Source of the DNA: Flavobacterium sp. MC2016-06
Lineage (GTDB): Bacteria > Bacteroidota > Bacteroidia > Flavobacteriales > Flavobacteriaceae
Assembly (NCBI RefSeq): GCF_009711165.2
Contig: NZ_WMID02000004.1
Coordinates: forward strand, 62,001 to 126,000
Direction of reading: 5' to 3'
Length of the DNA: 64,000 nt
This document shows positions 41,827 through 51,915 of the stretch, in pieces. Position 1 is the stretch's first letter. Each line of letters begins with the position of its first letter. The notes below the pieces were generated by a model. It was not told the origin of the DNA, searched no databases, and saw only the letters and a list, made by a program, of their open reading frames with translations. Position numbers and translations under genes: made by a program.

Positions 41827-43272
41827 TTACAATGCACTTTGAACAATTAATGGGTTAGCATCTATTTCCGCTTGAGGAACTTGGAAGATGAAACTATTAG
41901 ATCCTGCAGGAATGTTCAATTTACCAAAAGCAGGGTGGTTTGATCCTACGTAGTCTCTCGTTAAAGCTACTCCTAAACGTTTCATATCAAACCATGCATA
42001 TCCTTCTCCCCATAATTCAATTCTTTTTTGAAGAATGATTTCGTTAATTAACGCAGTACCTGTATTAGTCGATAAAACATAAGCAGGATCTCTTGTTACT
42101 GTAATATCATACAATACTTGTCTTGCTTGTGGTTCTTGACCAGATTTAGCTAATGCTTCTGCTTCAATGTAATACATTGCTGCAGATCTCATATATATAT
42201 AATCTCCAGAATCAATAGTTGGATCTCTAAATTTCGTATTAGCATATTCTGGTAAAGAAGGGTAAGTTGTACTTCCACCTGGTGCTACGAATGCTTTCTT
42301 TCTATAATCTGTTGCCGAAATACTGTTGTATAGATTTTTGTCAATGTTTTTGTAAATTCCTAAACCTCCAGCATAACCAGAATCATTAGTATTGTCAAAA
42401 TGACCAAAGAAGCTTGCAACGAATGTACTTTGTGCAGAAGTTATTGTTGCTCCCCACATTGTTTCGTTACCAGTTGTTATATCATAGAACCCAGTATTCC
42501 AATCCGTTTCATTAAGTAATGAATAGTTTTGTCTCGCTGCATGAGCTAAAGTAGCAGCATCTGAATATTTCCCCATTTCTAAGTAAACATCTGCTAAAAA
42601 TGCTTGTGCTACAGATTGATCTAATCCATCTTTGTTTGCTCGAGTAAAACCATCAAGTAAAGTAACAGATTCTTTTAAATCTGCTTCTATTTGAGTGTAA
42701 ACTTCAGAAACAGTAGCTCTTGCTTTTCCATCTAATGTAACTTCAGTATAAAGAGGTACACATAATTTAGTTTCATTTCCAACATAAGTAGGACCATACA
42801 TACGAGCTAACATAAAGTAAAAATATCCTCTTAAAGCTAACGCTTGTCCTCTAAGAGGCTTAAGGGCTTCATCGTCGGTATCAGCTGGAATAGCTTTGAT
42901 TACTACATTAGCAGTTTTGATTTGTGGGTAATAAATAGTCCAAGCTAATTTAGATCTACTATTTGTTTGTTGTCTTCCTAAATAATTGTAAAAAGAACCG
43001 TACCAGCTTGACTTAGTCATTAACTCATCATTTCCCATTAAATCAGTTGCCGCAAGGATTGATTTATGTCCGTAATCTTCGTGACTACCCGCAACAGATA
43101 ATCCATAAGATCTTAATGCAGAATAAATACCTGCTATAATTGATTGACTTGCTGCTGCAGAAGTTGCAAGTTGTTCGTCATTGATTGTTGATTCAGGCTG
43201 TGCGTCAAGAAAATCTTTTTCACAGCTTGTAAGTATCAACAAAGACATTGTTAGTATTAATATTTTTTTCAT
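41827..43272 (-). CDS. SusD/RagB-family nutrient-binding lipoprotein (pair 1)
   Basis: A 481-residue surface lipoprotein with signal MKKILILTMSLLILTSC (Cys17) followed by EKDF, an acidic stretch of the kind that directs export to the cell surface in flavobacteria. The body has the SusD TPR-like helices (ALRGYFYFMLARMYGPTYV, VAQAFLADVYLEMGKYSDAA, EIILQKRIELWGEGYAWFDMKRLG). It forms the lid of the SusC transporter encoded 4 bp upstream. The ligand cannot be named; no glycoside hydrolase, sulfatase or peptidase is in the unit. Confidence 0.92.
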   Translation of the reverse strand: MKKILILTMSLLILTSCEKDFLDAQPESTINDEQLATSAAASQSIIAGIYSALRSYGLSVAGSHEDYGHKSILAATDLMGNDELMTKSSWYGSFYNYLGRQQTNSRSKLAWTIYYPQIKTANVVIKAIPADTDDEALKPLRGQALALRGYFYFMLARMYGPTYVGNETKLCVPLYTEVTLDGKARATVSEVYTQIEADLKESVTLLDGFTRANKDGLDQSVAQAFLADVYLEMGKYSDAATLAHAARQNYSLLNETDWNTGFYDITTGNETMWGATITSAQSTFVASFFGHFDNTNDSGYAGGLGIYKNIDKNLYNSISATDYRKKAFVAPGGSTTYPSLPEYANTKFRDPTIDSGDYIYMRSAAMYYIEAEALAKSGQEPQARQVLYDITVTRDPAYVLSTNTGTALINEIILQKRIELWGEGYAWFDMKRLGVALTRDYVGSNHPAFGKLNIPAGSNSFIFQVPQAEIDANPLIVQSAL

Positions 43273-43276
43273 TTTC

Positions 43277-46200
43277 TTAGAAATTTACAGTTAAACCAAA
43301 TGATATACTTCTCATTACTCCGTATACATTTAATGATTGGCCATTATTGCTTAAAGAACCTAAATTGTTTAATCTAGGATCCATACCTTTTCTTTTAGAC
43401 CATAAGGCTAAGTTAGATCCCATTAAACTAAATTTAGTAGATGAGATTCCAAGGTCTGTAAGTGCACTGTTTTTAAAGTCATATGCTATAGAAACATCTT
43501 GTAAACTTAGGTAATCTGATTTTATTAAGAAATAATCTGAATTTGCCATTTGGAAAGTAGAAACATGATCAATTCTTGGAATATCAGAGTTTGGATTATC
43601 AACTGTCCAAGCTTTGTTTACATCTTGGTGATAGTTTTGTCCAATATTATCAGATCCAGAATACATTGCTGTTTGGTAAACACCATCATACATATATCCT
43701 CCAAATTGATAAGCGAAACTAGCTTGGAATGTAATGTTTTTATATCTTAAAGTTGTGCCAAATCCACCATAAACATCTGGATTGGCATCTTTATCGCTTA
43801 GATAAGGTGTAGCATCACCATAAACATTAGTAGTTACTTTGTCAATAACATTTCCAGAGCCATCTAATACATTTTTATACCATAAAGCATCTCCATTAGT
43901 TTTGTCAACACCAGCAAATTCTCTTAAGAAGTATGAGTAAGCAGGAGCTCCAACTTCAAAACGGAAAATTCCGTTTGTAAATGGAGTCGGTAATGAAGTT
44001 ACTTTATTTTTGTAATGAGTTCCATTAGCCCAAATGTTTAAATCAACATCTTCAGTCTTGATTACATCAACACCAAGATTAATCTCAATACCTTTATTAG
44101 ACATATCTCCAATATTTGTACTTACAAAACTAACTCCTGTAGAAGGAGATTTTGGAAGATTGTAGATCAAATCACTAACATTTCTTTCAAAATACTCAGC
44201 TTCAATGTTAATTCTGTTGAACAATTCAATTTCAAATCCAACGTTCATGTTTTTAGATTTCTCCCATTTGATATCTTTGTTACCAGTATATACTTGTAAG
44301 ATAGTAGCGTTTCCGTCAGCATCTGGAACAACTTCGTATTGATCTTGATCTGCGTGGTAGTTTCTTCCGTATCCGAAATAGCTACGGTGGTTAATTTGTG
44401 TGCTTGAAGGATAGAAAAGGTTATCGTTTCCTTGTTCTCCATAACTTCCTTTAATTCTTAAATCTGTAATCACTTTAGATTTAGGGAAGAAAGATTCTTT
44501 CATTACAGACCATGCAGCCCCAAAACCGTAGAAGTTACCCCATCTGTTGTCTGGAGAGAATACAGAAGAACCATCTCTTCTAAAACTTCCATTAACAAAG
44601 TATTTTTCTTTATAGTTATAAGTTAATCTTGAGAAATAACCTTCAACTTTGTATAAGTCATTGTAACCATCTACAAAGTTGTATTTAGATCCATTACTTA
44701 AAATTGGTAAACCTGGAATAACTACATTACTTTTTCCACCTGCTAACATTTTTGATGTAAAATCAGAAGATTCATGACCTATAAGTATGTCTAAAGTATG
44801 ATTACCCATTGTTTTTTTCCAAGAAAGTAACTGTTGGTTTGTAATTGTGTAATCATTAGTAGTTGCAGTACCAATTCTACCGTTTACACCCATGTCATCA
44901 CCACCTTCTCCTGTTGTAGCATTTAAATAGTATCCAGACAATAAATCGTATCCAAGGTTATATCTGAAATTGAAATTTTTCAAGAAATCAATAGACACAT
45001 ATCCTCTTGCACCAAATTTGTTTTCTTGGTTTAAGTTTGTGTTTAGTAAAGTAGTCGCATATGGGTTAAGGTTTCCTCCATAAGGGCGATCTCCTGTTTT
45101 GTTGAAATCATAAACTCTGCTTCCATCAGGATTTGTAGCGATGTTTCCAGCAGCATCTCTTTGCCAAATAGTGTAGATAGGAGCTATATTTCTAGCCCAG
45201 CTAAATAAATTGCTATAAGTTGCAGAACCAACTTGAGAAATTGGTGCATTTTGATCTGTATTAGCATAGTTCAAGTTTGCTCCAACTTTAATTTTACTGT
45301 TGACTGTATAATCAACATTTGCTCTAACGGTAGCACGCTTAAAGTTTGAATTAATTGTATAACCATTATCTTTTAAATATCCAACAGATAAATAAGAGCT
45401 AAGATTGTCTGTACTGCTAGATAAACTTAAAAAATGCTCTGTTCTTGTAGCATCTTTAAACAACTCTTTAGACCAATCATCATGATATAATAACTTTGCG
45501 TTAGCGTTTATTTTTCCAGTAGCTGGATCAATTACTTGGTTATTGGCAACATTATAGTTGTTGTATCCTAAAGAGTAAGTATCTCCAGTAATTAAGTTTT
45601 GTGCAGCTGTATTTGCAGCATCAGTAGGTGTTTCTCCTTGGTAAATTAAACCATTTTTGATTCTGTTATAAACAGTTTCGTAGTATTGCCCCGGATCTTT
45701 AATAATGTTGTATTCTGGAACAGCTCTAGAGTTTACCCCGATTTTAGTCTCGTAAGTAACTCTCAATTGTCCTTTTTTACCTTTTTTAGTAGTAACAATG
45801 ATTACTCCGTTTGCTCCTCTACTTCCGTATAGTGCATTAGAAGACGCGTCTTTCAAGAAACTGATTGACTCGATATCTTGAGTTGCAATAGCATTGATGT
45901 CTCCATTGTATGGAATTCCATCAACAACGTATAAAGGCGCGTTTGAAGATGAAATTGATCCAAGACCTCTAAATCTTACTTGAGGCGGATCTCCAGGCTG
46001 TCCTGAGTTAGCGCTAATTTGTACACCCGCAACTTTACCAGTCAACGATTGAATTGCATTAGAAGCTTGAGTATTCTCTAGGGCCTTTGCGTCAATTTTA
46101 GTAACGGCCCCTGTAATCTCAGATTTTTTCTGAGTACCAAATGCCACTACTACAACTCCTTCAAGTTCTAGTGCATCTCCAACCATTTTTGCGTTTACAA

Positions 46201-46465
46201 CCGTAGATGTTGCTGGCTCTTCTTTAGCCTTCATGCCTATGTAAGTGAATAACAAAGTTTGAGTTGGTGTAGCCTTTATGGAATACTTACCATCAAAATC
46301 TGTTTGTGTTGCAGTTTTTGTTCCTTTTACAGATACAGTTACACCTGGAATAGGCATACCCGTATTGTCAGACACAATTCCTGAAACAACTCTTTCTTGC
46401 GCAAAAGAAAGTTGCGCAATTAGCACTAATAAAAGCACTAAAAATCCATTGAACTTTAGTTTCAT
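43277..46465 (-). CDS. SusC/RagA-family TonB-linked outer-membrane transporter (pair 1)
   Basis: A 1062-residue transporter. The signal peptide MKLKFNGFLVLLLVLIAQLS-FAQ is followed by a carboxypeptidase-regulatory-like domain (VVSGIVSDNTGMPIPGVTV), a TonB-interaction stretch (LEGVVVVAFGTQKKSEITGAV), the plug (SLTGKVAGVQISANSGQPG... VRFRGLGSISSSNAPLYVVDG... LYGSRGANGVIIVTTKKG) and a long barrel ending ISFGLTVNF. It works with the SusD partner downstream to take up an unknown substrate. The first roughly 30 residues and the 5' leader are nearly the same as in the second SusC at 48585-51830. Confidence 0.94.
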   Translation of the reverse strand: MKLKFNGFLVLLLVLIAQLSFAQERVVSGIVSDNTGMPIPGVTVSVKGTKTATQTDFDGKYSIKATPTQTLLFTYIGMKAKEEPATSTVVNAKMVGDALELEGVVVVAFGTQKKSEITGAVTKIDAKALENTQASNAIQSLTGKVAGVQISANSGQPGDPPQVRFRGLGSISSSNAPLYVVDGIPYNGDINAIATQDIESISFLKDASSNALYGSRGANGVIIVTTKKGKKGQLRVTYETKIGVNSRAVPEYNIIKDPGQYYETVYNRIKNGLIYQGETPTDAANTAAQNLITGDTYSLGYNNYNVANNQVIDPATGKINANAKLLYHDDWSKELFKDATRTEHFLSLSSSTDNLSSYLSVGYLKDNGYTINSNFKRATVRANVDYTVNSKIKVGANLNYANTDQNAPISQVGSATYSNLFSWARNIAPIYTIWQRDAAGNIATNPDGSRVYDFNKTGDRPYGGNLNPYATTLLNTNLNQENKFGARGYVSIDFLKNFNFRYNLGYDLLSGYYLNATTGEGGDDMGVNGRIGTATTNDYTITNQQLLSWKKTMGNHTLDILIGHESSDFTSKMLAGGKSNVVIPGLPILSNGSKYNFVDGYNDLYKVEGYFSRLTYNYKEKYFVNGSFRRDGSSVFSPDNRWGNFYGFGAAWSVMKESFFPKSKVITDLRIKGSYGEQGNDNLFYPSSTQINHRSYFGYGRNYHADQDQYEVVPDADGNATILQVYTGNKDIKWEKSKNMNVGFEIELFNRINIEAEYFERNVSDLIYNLPKSPSTGVSFVSTNIGDMSNKGIEINLGVDVIKTEDVDLNIWANGTHYKNKVTSLPTPFTNGIFRFEVGAPAYSYFLREFAGVDKTNGDALWYKNVLDGSGNVIDKVTTNVYGDATPYLSDKDANPDVYGGFGTTLRYKNITFQASFAYQFGGYMYDGVYQTAMYSGSDNIGQNYHQDVNKAWTVDNPNSDIPRIDHVSTFQMANSDYFLIKSDYLSLQDVSIAYDFKNSALTDLGISSTKFSLMGSNLALWSKRKGMDPRLNNLGSLSNNGQSLNVYGVMRSISFGLTVNF

Positions 46466-46526
46466 TTTTAAATATTTTGAATTAGTATCTCAAAATTCTT
46501 AATAAATTGTTAACTATCCTAATGCA
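46466..46526 (-). promoter_or_regulatory. Conserved 5' leader of susC pair 1
   Basis: The 55-60 bp upstream of the ATG match the same region upstream of the second susC (51831-51886). Shared blocks on the plus strand are TTTTGAATTAGT, TTCTTAATAA, TTGTTAACT and TCCTA. The rest of the gap, 46527-47020, is AT-rich with no gene I can support. Confidence 0.6.
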
Positions 46527-47020
46527 AATAGCACTTTTTTTTAGCTGAAGTAAGCATTCATTAAACGACGCTGTTTTTTTTTAGTTAAAATGCATGTTTT
46601 AGTTATAATATCCTATTTTTTGTATTTATTTTTTAACTATTGTTTAATTAATAAGGAAATGAATGTTTATGGATTTATGTTAAATTTTGCTTTTTTAACA
46701 TTTTGCAGTCTATAAAAAAGGACTATTTCTGGATTTATGATAAGTTTAAACTTATAAATTTTACATTTAAAATTGATGCATTGATATAAAACGTCTTATT
46801 CGTATATAAAAAATAGCTTTTCGTCGATCATTATCTTAGCAATTTCTTAATGCTGATAAGGTGAAAATATGCTTTCAGAATGTTGAAGAAAATAGATTGG
46901 CTAAACATTATTTGGATGAATTATTGTGGCTGGCTTTATGTAAGGTTAAAATTGTATTTTGAAAAAGAATTTTTAAAGTAAGGCGTTAATTCTTTATAAT
47001 TTGACAGTGTCAGGTTAGCA

Positions 47021-47062
47021 AAAAAAAAACAGTTATAAGAAAATGAATCTTATAACTGTTTT
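47021..47062 (-). terminator. Terminator of the second susCD operon
   Basis: AAAACAGTTATAAGA (47026-47040) pairs with TCTTATAACTGTTTT (47048-47062) across a 7-nt loop. The preceding A-run is the U-tract on the minus strand. It lies 53 bp after the susD stop. Confidence 0.88.
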
Positions 47063-47114
47063 AGTTTTTATTTAAACAATAGATTTGTATTGTTTAAGTA
47101 TTATTTTTTGGAAA

Positions 47115-48581
47115 TTAAAATTTATCCCAGAAAATATGATTTTTCAATTTATCACCACCAATAGCAGCAGATCCAGCTATCCAATTGTCTCCATTAACTG
47201 TTTGCTCGTTAATTGGATAAGTTAATCTTTTTGGAACTTCTCCTTCAGCTTCAGAATATGCATTTGCAGGAGCTACCAATGCAGGGAAATCTAATCTGCG
47301 ATATGCTGTCCATGCTTCAAATCCTCTATTGTAGAATGCAATCCATTCTTGATTAGCAATTTTTTGTTTATCAGTCCCAGGTGCAGTTGCAAAACTAACA
47401 TTTGGATCTAATAAATAAGCTGCAGCCTGATCTTTAACTCCCCAATTTTCAAAAGAAGCAGTAATTGCTTGATTATAGTAATATGCAGCTGTGTTTCCAA
47501 CTGAAAATCCTTGTGAAGCAGCTTCTGCTAAATAAAAATTCACTTCAGATGCTTCCATTAATAATGATGGGAAATCTGGCGCAGTTAAGATAGGGTTTAC
47601 GTGTGAGAAATTTGTATACGTATTTGTATAGCCATATTTTCCTCCTACATAACTTCCGTTATCTAAAGCGGTAAAGTATTTAGTTCTTCTAGGATCACTT
47701 AAAGTATTCATTGCATTAACGATAGTTGCTGCAGGAACAAAATCATTTCTCTTAGATGCTACTAGATTTTCGTAGATCGGATTGTAATTTGGAGCAAATG
47801 AGGCATAATTAAATGATGCATTGTCTGTATTAGCTGTTATTACTCCTCCGTTAAAACCACTTTCAATTGTAGTTTTTGCTAATGAAGGATTAGTGTCAAT
47901 AAGATTAACTCCAATTTTTACTTTTAATGAGTTTGCAAAAAGTTTCCATTTTGCAACATCACCTTTGTAAAGAATATCGCCTGTTTTAAAAGAAGCATTG
48001 CTAGTGTCTAAATTTGCTATTGCTGCATCTAAACGAGCAATCAATTTTGTATAGATTGTAGCAGCATCATCATACTTAGGTAAAACATTTGTACTCGGTT
48101 GAAATGTATCTGTGTAAGGTACATTCCCAAATGAATCAACAATTATTTGAAAAGTATAAACTTCAAATATTTCTACAATTGCAAGTTTATTTTTCTGTTC
48201 AATTGCAAACGCCTCAGGAGAATATCCAGTAGGAATTATTTCAGAAGGAATAAGTTCTTTTGTAGATTCTAAACCTCCAAGTACAGTAGCGTACAAAATT
48301 CTCCATTGACGATCTGCGATTGCTCTAGAACTTATTCTGTATCTAGACTCAGTAGTATATTGTGTTGCAGCTAAGTATTGTGGAAAGTATCTAAAGATTG
48401 AACCTTCATTTACACTAGGGCTGGTCAATTGATCTGTTAACGCTTTTTGCGAGTTTGCAAATAAAGTAGCTGCAGGAACGTCATAAGCAGCATCTTTATT
48501 GTCGTTGTAATTCAGATCATCGTTTACGCAGCTTGTCATTAATAATGACAAGAATGCTATTGAATATATTATTTTTTTCAT
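47115..48581 (-). CDS. SusD/RagB-like lipoprotein, SusD-like_2 type (pair 2)
   Basis: A 488-residue surface lipoprotein with signal MKKIIYSIAFLSLLMTSC (Cys18) followed by VNDD, an acidic export signal. It belongs to the shorter SusD-like_2 group (YNDNKDAAYDVPAATLFANSQ, WKLFANSLKVKIGVNLIDT, FPSLLMEASEVNFYLAEAA, QEWIAFYNRGFEAWTAYRRLDFPAL), unlike the SusD of pair 1. It pairs with the SusC encoded 3 bp upstream. The group often accompanies uptake of peptides or unknown glycans; the ligand here is undetermined. Confidence 0.9.
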   Translation of the reverse strand: MKKIIYSIAFLSLLMTSCVNDDLNYNDNKDAAYDVPAATLFANSQKALTDQLTSPSVNEGSIFRYFPQYLAATQYTTESRYRISSRAIADRQWRILYATVLGGLESTKELIPSEIIPTGYSPEAFAIEQKNKLAIVEIFEVYTFQIIVDSFGNVPYTDTFQPSTNVLPKYDDAATIYTKLIARLDAAIANLDTSNASFKTGDILYKGDVAKWKLFANSLKVKIGVNLIDTNPSLAKTTIESGFNGGVITANTDNASFNYASFAPNYNPIYENLVASKRNDFVPAATIVNAMNTLSDPRRTKYFTALDNGSYVGGKYGYTNTYTNFSHVNPILTAPDFPSLLMEASEVNFYLAEAASQGFSVGNTAAYYYNQAITASFENWGVKDQAAAYLLDPNVSFATAPGTDKQKIANQEWIAFYNRGFEAWTAYRRLDFPALVAPANAYSEAEGEVPKRLTYPINEQTVNGDNWIAGSAAIGGDKLKNHIFWDKF

Positions 48582-48584
48582 TTT

Positions 48585-51500
48585 TTAGAATTTTACTTTT
48601 AAGTTAAAAGAATATACTTTAACTGTAGGCATAACTCCAGATTGAAATCCTTGTATGTTACCAGAAGAGGTTCCAGCTTCAGGATCTGCATCTGGTAAAT
48701 TTTTGTGAATAATCCAAACATTATTACCTATTAAACTAAATGACATGTCTTTTATAAAGCTCTTGTCAAGATATTTTGAAGGAAGTGTATAAGTAAAACC
48801 AACTTCTCTAAGTTTAACATAAGAAGCATCGTATACGAAATTACTATTTGGATTTCCAGTAACACCAAAACCTACTCCGCTTGCTTCACTAGAATCAGAT
48901 GCATCTACACGAGTTGTGTTTTTAACATAATTTCCATTTCCATCTAACATAACACCTGGGTTGATGTATCCACCGCCATTTACTAAAGTATTTCTAACAG
49001 GGTTGCCTAAATCATTGATATATGCAGTTTGAACACCTAGACCAGTATCTTGTCCGTATGCTTGATCTAGAGAGAAAACACTTCCTCCTTGTTTAACATC
49101 AATAAGGAAATTGAAAGCAAAGTTTTTGTAAGTAAGTCTGTTAGATATACCACCTATCCAATCTGCTTGAATGTTACCGATAGTTTGATTTTCAACTATT
49201 TCATAATTTCCATCTGCATCTACGATTTTATTTCCGTTAGGATCTCGTGCAATTCCTTGACCTATAATAGAACCATATTGTTGACCAACAGTTGCATTAA
49301 GTGTAACGTTTTGGTTCCAGCTAGCTAATTGAAGATTTGTTCTTCCTTGGTTTAAAGAAACAACTGTATTTTTGTTTTTTGACCAGTTTACAGCAACCTG
49401 CCATTGAAAATCTTTGGTCTTAATTGGTGATCCTGATAAAACTACCTCTATACCTTTGTTTTCAAGCTCACCAGCATTAATTTGTGAAAAGCTGTAACCT
49501 GTTGCAGGAGATTGAGGTACATTGAAAATTTGATCTGATGTATTTGTTTTGTAAACAGATAAATCCAAACTTAATCTATTTTTGAAAAGTGAAGCTTCTA
49601 AACCAGCCTCCCAGCTTTTTTGTGTTTCAGGTTTTAAATTTTGGAATTGAACATATGTCGCACTATTTTGAAACAATGGATTTCCATTAACAGAACCATT
49701 GTTGATTCTAGCGCCTAATGTACCTGCAGCAGGATCATTTCCAACTTGGGCATAATTAAGTCTAATTTTACCTAAAGATAACCAATCTGGTTTGAACACT
49801 TCTGAGAAAACAAAACTTGAACCGATAGAATAGTAGCCGTAAGAGTTGTTGTCAACATATAAACTTGTTGATTTATCTCTACGATATGATCCTTCTAAAA
49901 ATACAGTCTTTTTGTAATCTAATGAAGCTTGAGTATAAATTCCAGACTTTTCAGAGTTTATTTCAGTTTCTACAGGAGCAACAAATGTCGCTGAATTTGC
50001 TAATGTATAAAGACTTGGTTTAAGAAGTCCACCTGTAGTTGATCCGTCAAATGAATCTGTATGCGTTTTTATGTATGTTGCTCCACCTAATATTTTACCA
50101 CTAACAGAAGGGCTTAATTCAAAATCATAAGTTGCAATAAAATCATAGGTTTGTTGTAAAAATGCTCTAGTATATAAAGCATATCCTGAAGATTCACTAA
50201 TTTGACTAACACCAAATTCTTCTGCATGACTTCCTATTTGTTTTCTAAGTTCTTGTCTGTCATTAGAGTTGTCAATAGTTGCTCTACCTAAGATATTGAA
50301 ATTATCTGTAACTTTATAGTTTAAATTAGCACCAGTTAATATTCTGCGTCTAACATCACTTTCGTAGTTTTCGTATCTGTCCCAATATGGGTTGTTCCAA
50401 TAGGCAGGAGTTAAATCTCCAGATAATGGATCAGTCATATTCCAAGTAATATTTTGACGATTTCTGAAATATTCTTGTTTTAATTCTTTTATGTCAACAT
50501 TCGTCTGCCACCATTGTCTAAAACCTCCTACAAAGTTATCTCCATAACCTACACTATTTCTACCAATAGTATTTTGATCTGTAAATGTAAAGAAAGCTCT
50601 TGCAGTTAATTTGTCACCAAAGTCTCTTGAGAAATTACCGTTAAGGATATTTCTTTTAAGACTGCTATTTGGTAAAACACCTTTGTCAGAGTTATTTGTT
50701 ATGCCCAAGTTAAAAGTACTTTTGTCGTCTCCTCCATTTAAATTTAAACTGTTTACAGTGTTAAATGCTGTTTCGAAAAAAGTTGTTGGGTCATTTTTTG
50801 CAGCAACCCATGGAGTTGCTTTTCCAAAATTTGGATTTCCTGGAGCAAAAGCATTCCAGTTGTAAGCTGGTGCACCATCAAAAGCATTACCGTAAGAAAT
50901 GTCATATCCTGTAGGCACAACTCTGTCTTCTACGCCGTCACCATCAACATCTGTATAAGTGAAGTTATCATGACCGTCGTAACCTCCACCACCATATTGT
51001 TTTTGATAATGAACGAAAGTAGATTTGTCAATTTTCCCAACTGAAGCAGTTGAACTGAAGGTAATACCTAGTCCTTCGTTTTTCTTTCCTTTTTTAGTAG
51101 TAATCATGATAGCTCCATTGGCAGCAGAACTACCGTATAAAGCTGTTGCGGCAGCACCTTTAAGTACGTTTACAGATTCAACATTATTTGGATCGATATC
51201 TGATCCAGAGTTACCAAAGTCATATCCATCTCTTCCGCTTTGAGCGTCTGAAGTGTTTAAGTTTGCATTGTTTAAAGGTACACCATCAACAACAATTAAG
51301 GCCTGATTGTTTCCTGTGATACTTTTTGTTCCTCTTAATACAATGTTTGTAGATCCTCCAAAGTTTGAATTGTTTCTAACTTCAAGACCAGCAACTTTTC
51401 CTGATAAGTTGTTCAAGAAGTTTGTTGTTGGTGCAGTATTAATAGCTGCAGCATCTAGTTTTTGAGATGAGTAGCCTAGAGATTTTTTGTCTCTTGTAAC

Positions 51501-51830
51501 ACCTAAAGCAGTTACTACAACTGTTTCAAGTTCGTTTGACTCACCAGCTAATTTAATGTTAATTTCTGTTGAGCTTGCTGCTGCTTCTTGGTTTTTCATC
51601 CCAATGTAGCTAAATACCAAAATTTGGCTTGGTGATGCTTTGATGGTAAATTTCCCATCAAAATCTGTTTGTGTTCCGCTTTTTGTTCCTTTAACTAATA
51701 CACTTACGCCAGGTAATGGCATTCCTGCATTGTCAGAAACTGTTCCCGAAACAACTCTTTCTTGCGCAAAAGTAAGTTGCGCGACAAGTACTAGTAATAG
51801 TACTAAGAATCCGTTAAACTTTAGTTTCAT
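48585..51830 (-). CDS. SusC/RagA-family TonB-linked outer-membrane transporter (pair 2)
   Basis: A 1081-residue transporter with signal peptide MKLKFNGFLVLLLVLVAQLT-FAQ, a carboxypeptidase-regulatory-like domain (VVSGTVSDNAGMPLPGVSV), ELETVVVTALGVTRDKKSLGY, the plug (LSGKVAGLEVRNNSNFGGSTNIVLRG... VVDGVPL... LYGSSAANGAIMITTKKG) and a barrel ending VYSFNLKVKF. The plug and barrel are clearly diverged from pair 1; only the start region is near-identical. It is downstream of an Omp85-like gene on the same strand with an 85-bp gap that holds the conserved leader. Confidence 0.94.
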   Translation of the reverse strand: MKLKFNGFLVLLLVLVAQLTFAQERVVSGTVSDNAGMPLPGVSVLVKGTKSGTQTDFDGKFTIKASPSQILVFSYIGMKNQEAAASSTEINIKLAGESNELETVVVTALGVTRDKKSLGYSSQKLDAAAINTAPTTNFLNNLSGKVAGLEVRNNSNFGGSTNIVLRGTKSITGNNQALIVVDGVPLNNANLNTSDAQSGRDGYDFGNSGSDIDPNNVESVNVLKGAAATALYGSSAANGAIMITTKKGKKNEGLGITFSSTASVGKIDKSTFVHYQKQYGGGGYDGHDNFTYTDVDGDGVEDRVVPTGYDISYGNAFDGAPAYNWNAFAPGNPNFGKATPWVAAKNDPTTFFETAFNTVNSLNLNGGDDKSTFNLGITNNSDKGVLPNSSLKRNILNGNFSRDFGDKLTARAFFTFTDQNTIGRNSVGYGDNFVGGFRQWWQTNVDIKELKQEYFRNRQNITWNMTDPLSGDLTPAYWNNPYWDRYENYESDVRRRILTGANLNYKVTDNFNILGRATIDNSNDRQELRKQIGSHAEEFGVSQISESSGYALYTRAFLQQTYDFIATYDFELSPSVSGKILGGATYIKTHTDSFDGSTTGGLLKPSLYTLANSATFVAPVETEINSEKSGIYTQASLDYKKTVFLEGSYRRDKSTSLYVDNNSYGYYSIGSSFVFSEVFKPDWLSLGKIRLNYAQVGNDPAAGTLGARINNGSVNGNPLFQNSATYVQFQNLKPETQKSWEAGLEASLFKNRLSLDLSVYKTNTSDQIFNVPQSPATGYSFSQINAGELENKGIEVVLSGSPIKTKDFQWQVAVNWSKNKNTVVSLNQGRTNLQLASWNQNVTLNATVGQQYGSIIGQGIARDPNGNKIVDADGNYEIVENQTIGNIQADWIGGISNRLTYKNFAFNFLIDVKQGGSVFSLDQAYGQDTGLGVQTAYINDLGNPVRNTLVNGGGYINPGVMLDGNGNYVKNTTRVDASDSSEASGVGFGVTGNPNSNFVYDASYVKLREVGFTYTLPSKYLDKSFIKDMSFSLIGNNVWIIHKNLPDADPEAGTSSGNIQGFQSGVMPTVKVYSFNLKVKF

Positions 51831-51886
51831 TTTTAATTATTTTGAATTAGTTTTGCAATATTCTTAATAATTTGTTAACTTTCCTA
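51831..51886 (-). promoter_or_regulatory. Conserved 5' leader of susC pair 2
   Basis: It aligns with 46466-46526 upstream of the first susC, including TTTTGAATTAGT, TTCTTAATAA, TTGTTAACT and TCCTA on the plus strand. Neither copy has a full TAnnTTTG promoter, so the conserved blocks may be a different promoter type or an RNA leader. Confidence 0.6.
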
Positions 51887-51915
51887 GAGTCTTAAAACTT
51901 TTTTTTTGTCAGATG

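Noticed and set aside
46880..46981. 33-codon Trp-rich plus-strand ORF in the susC/susD gap
   Set aside because: Too short, no promoter nearby and no homology; in AT-rich DNA such frames are expected by chance.
41827..51830. Complete polysaccharide-utilisation locus
   Set aside because: Only susC and susD genes are present; no carbohydrate-active enzyme or regulator was found.
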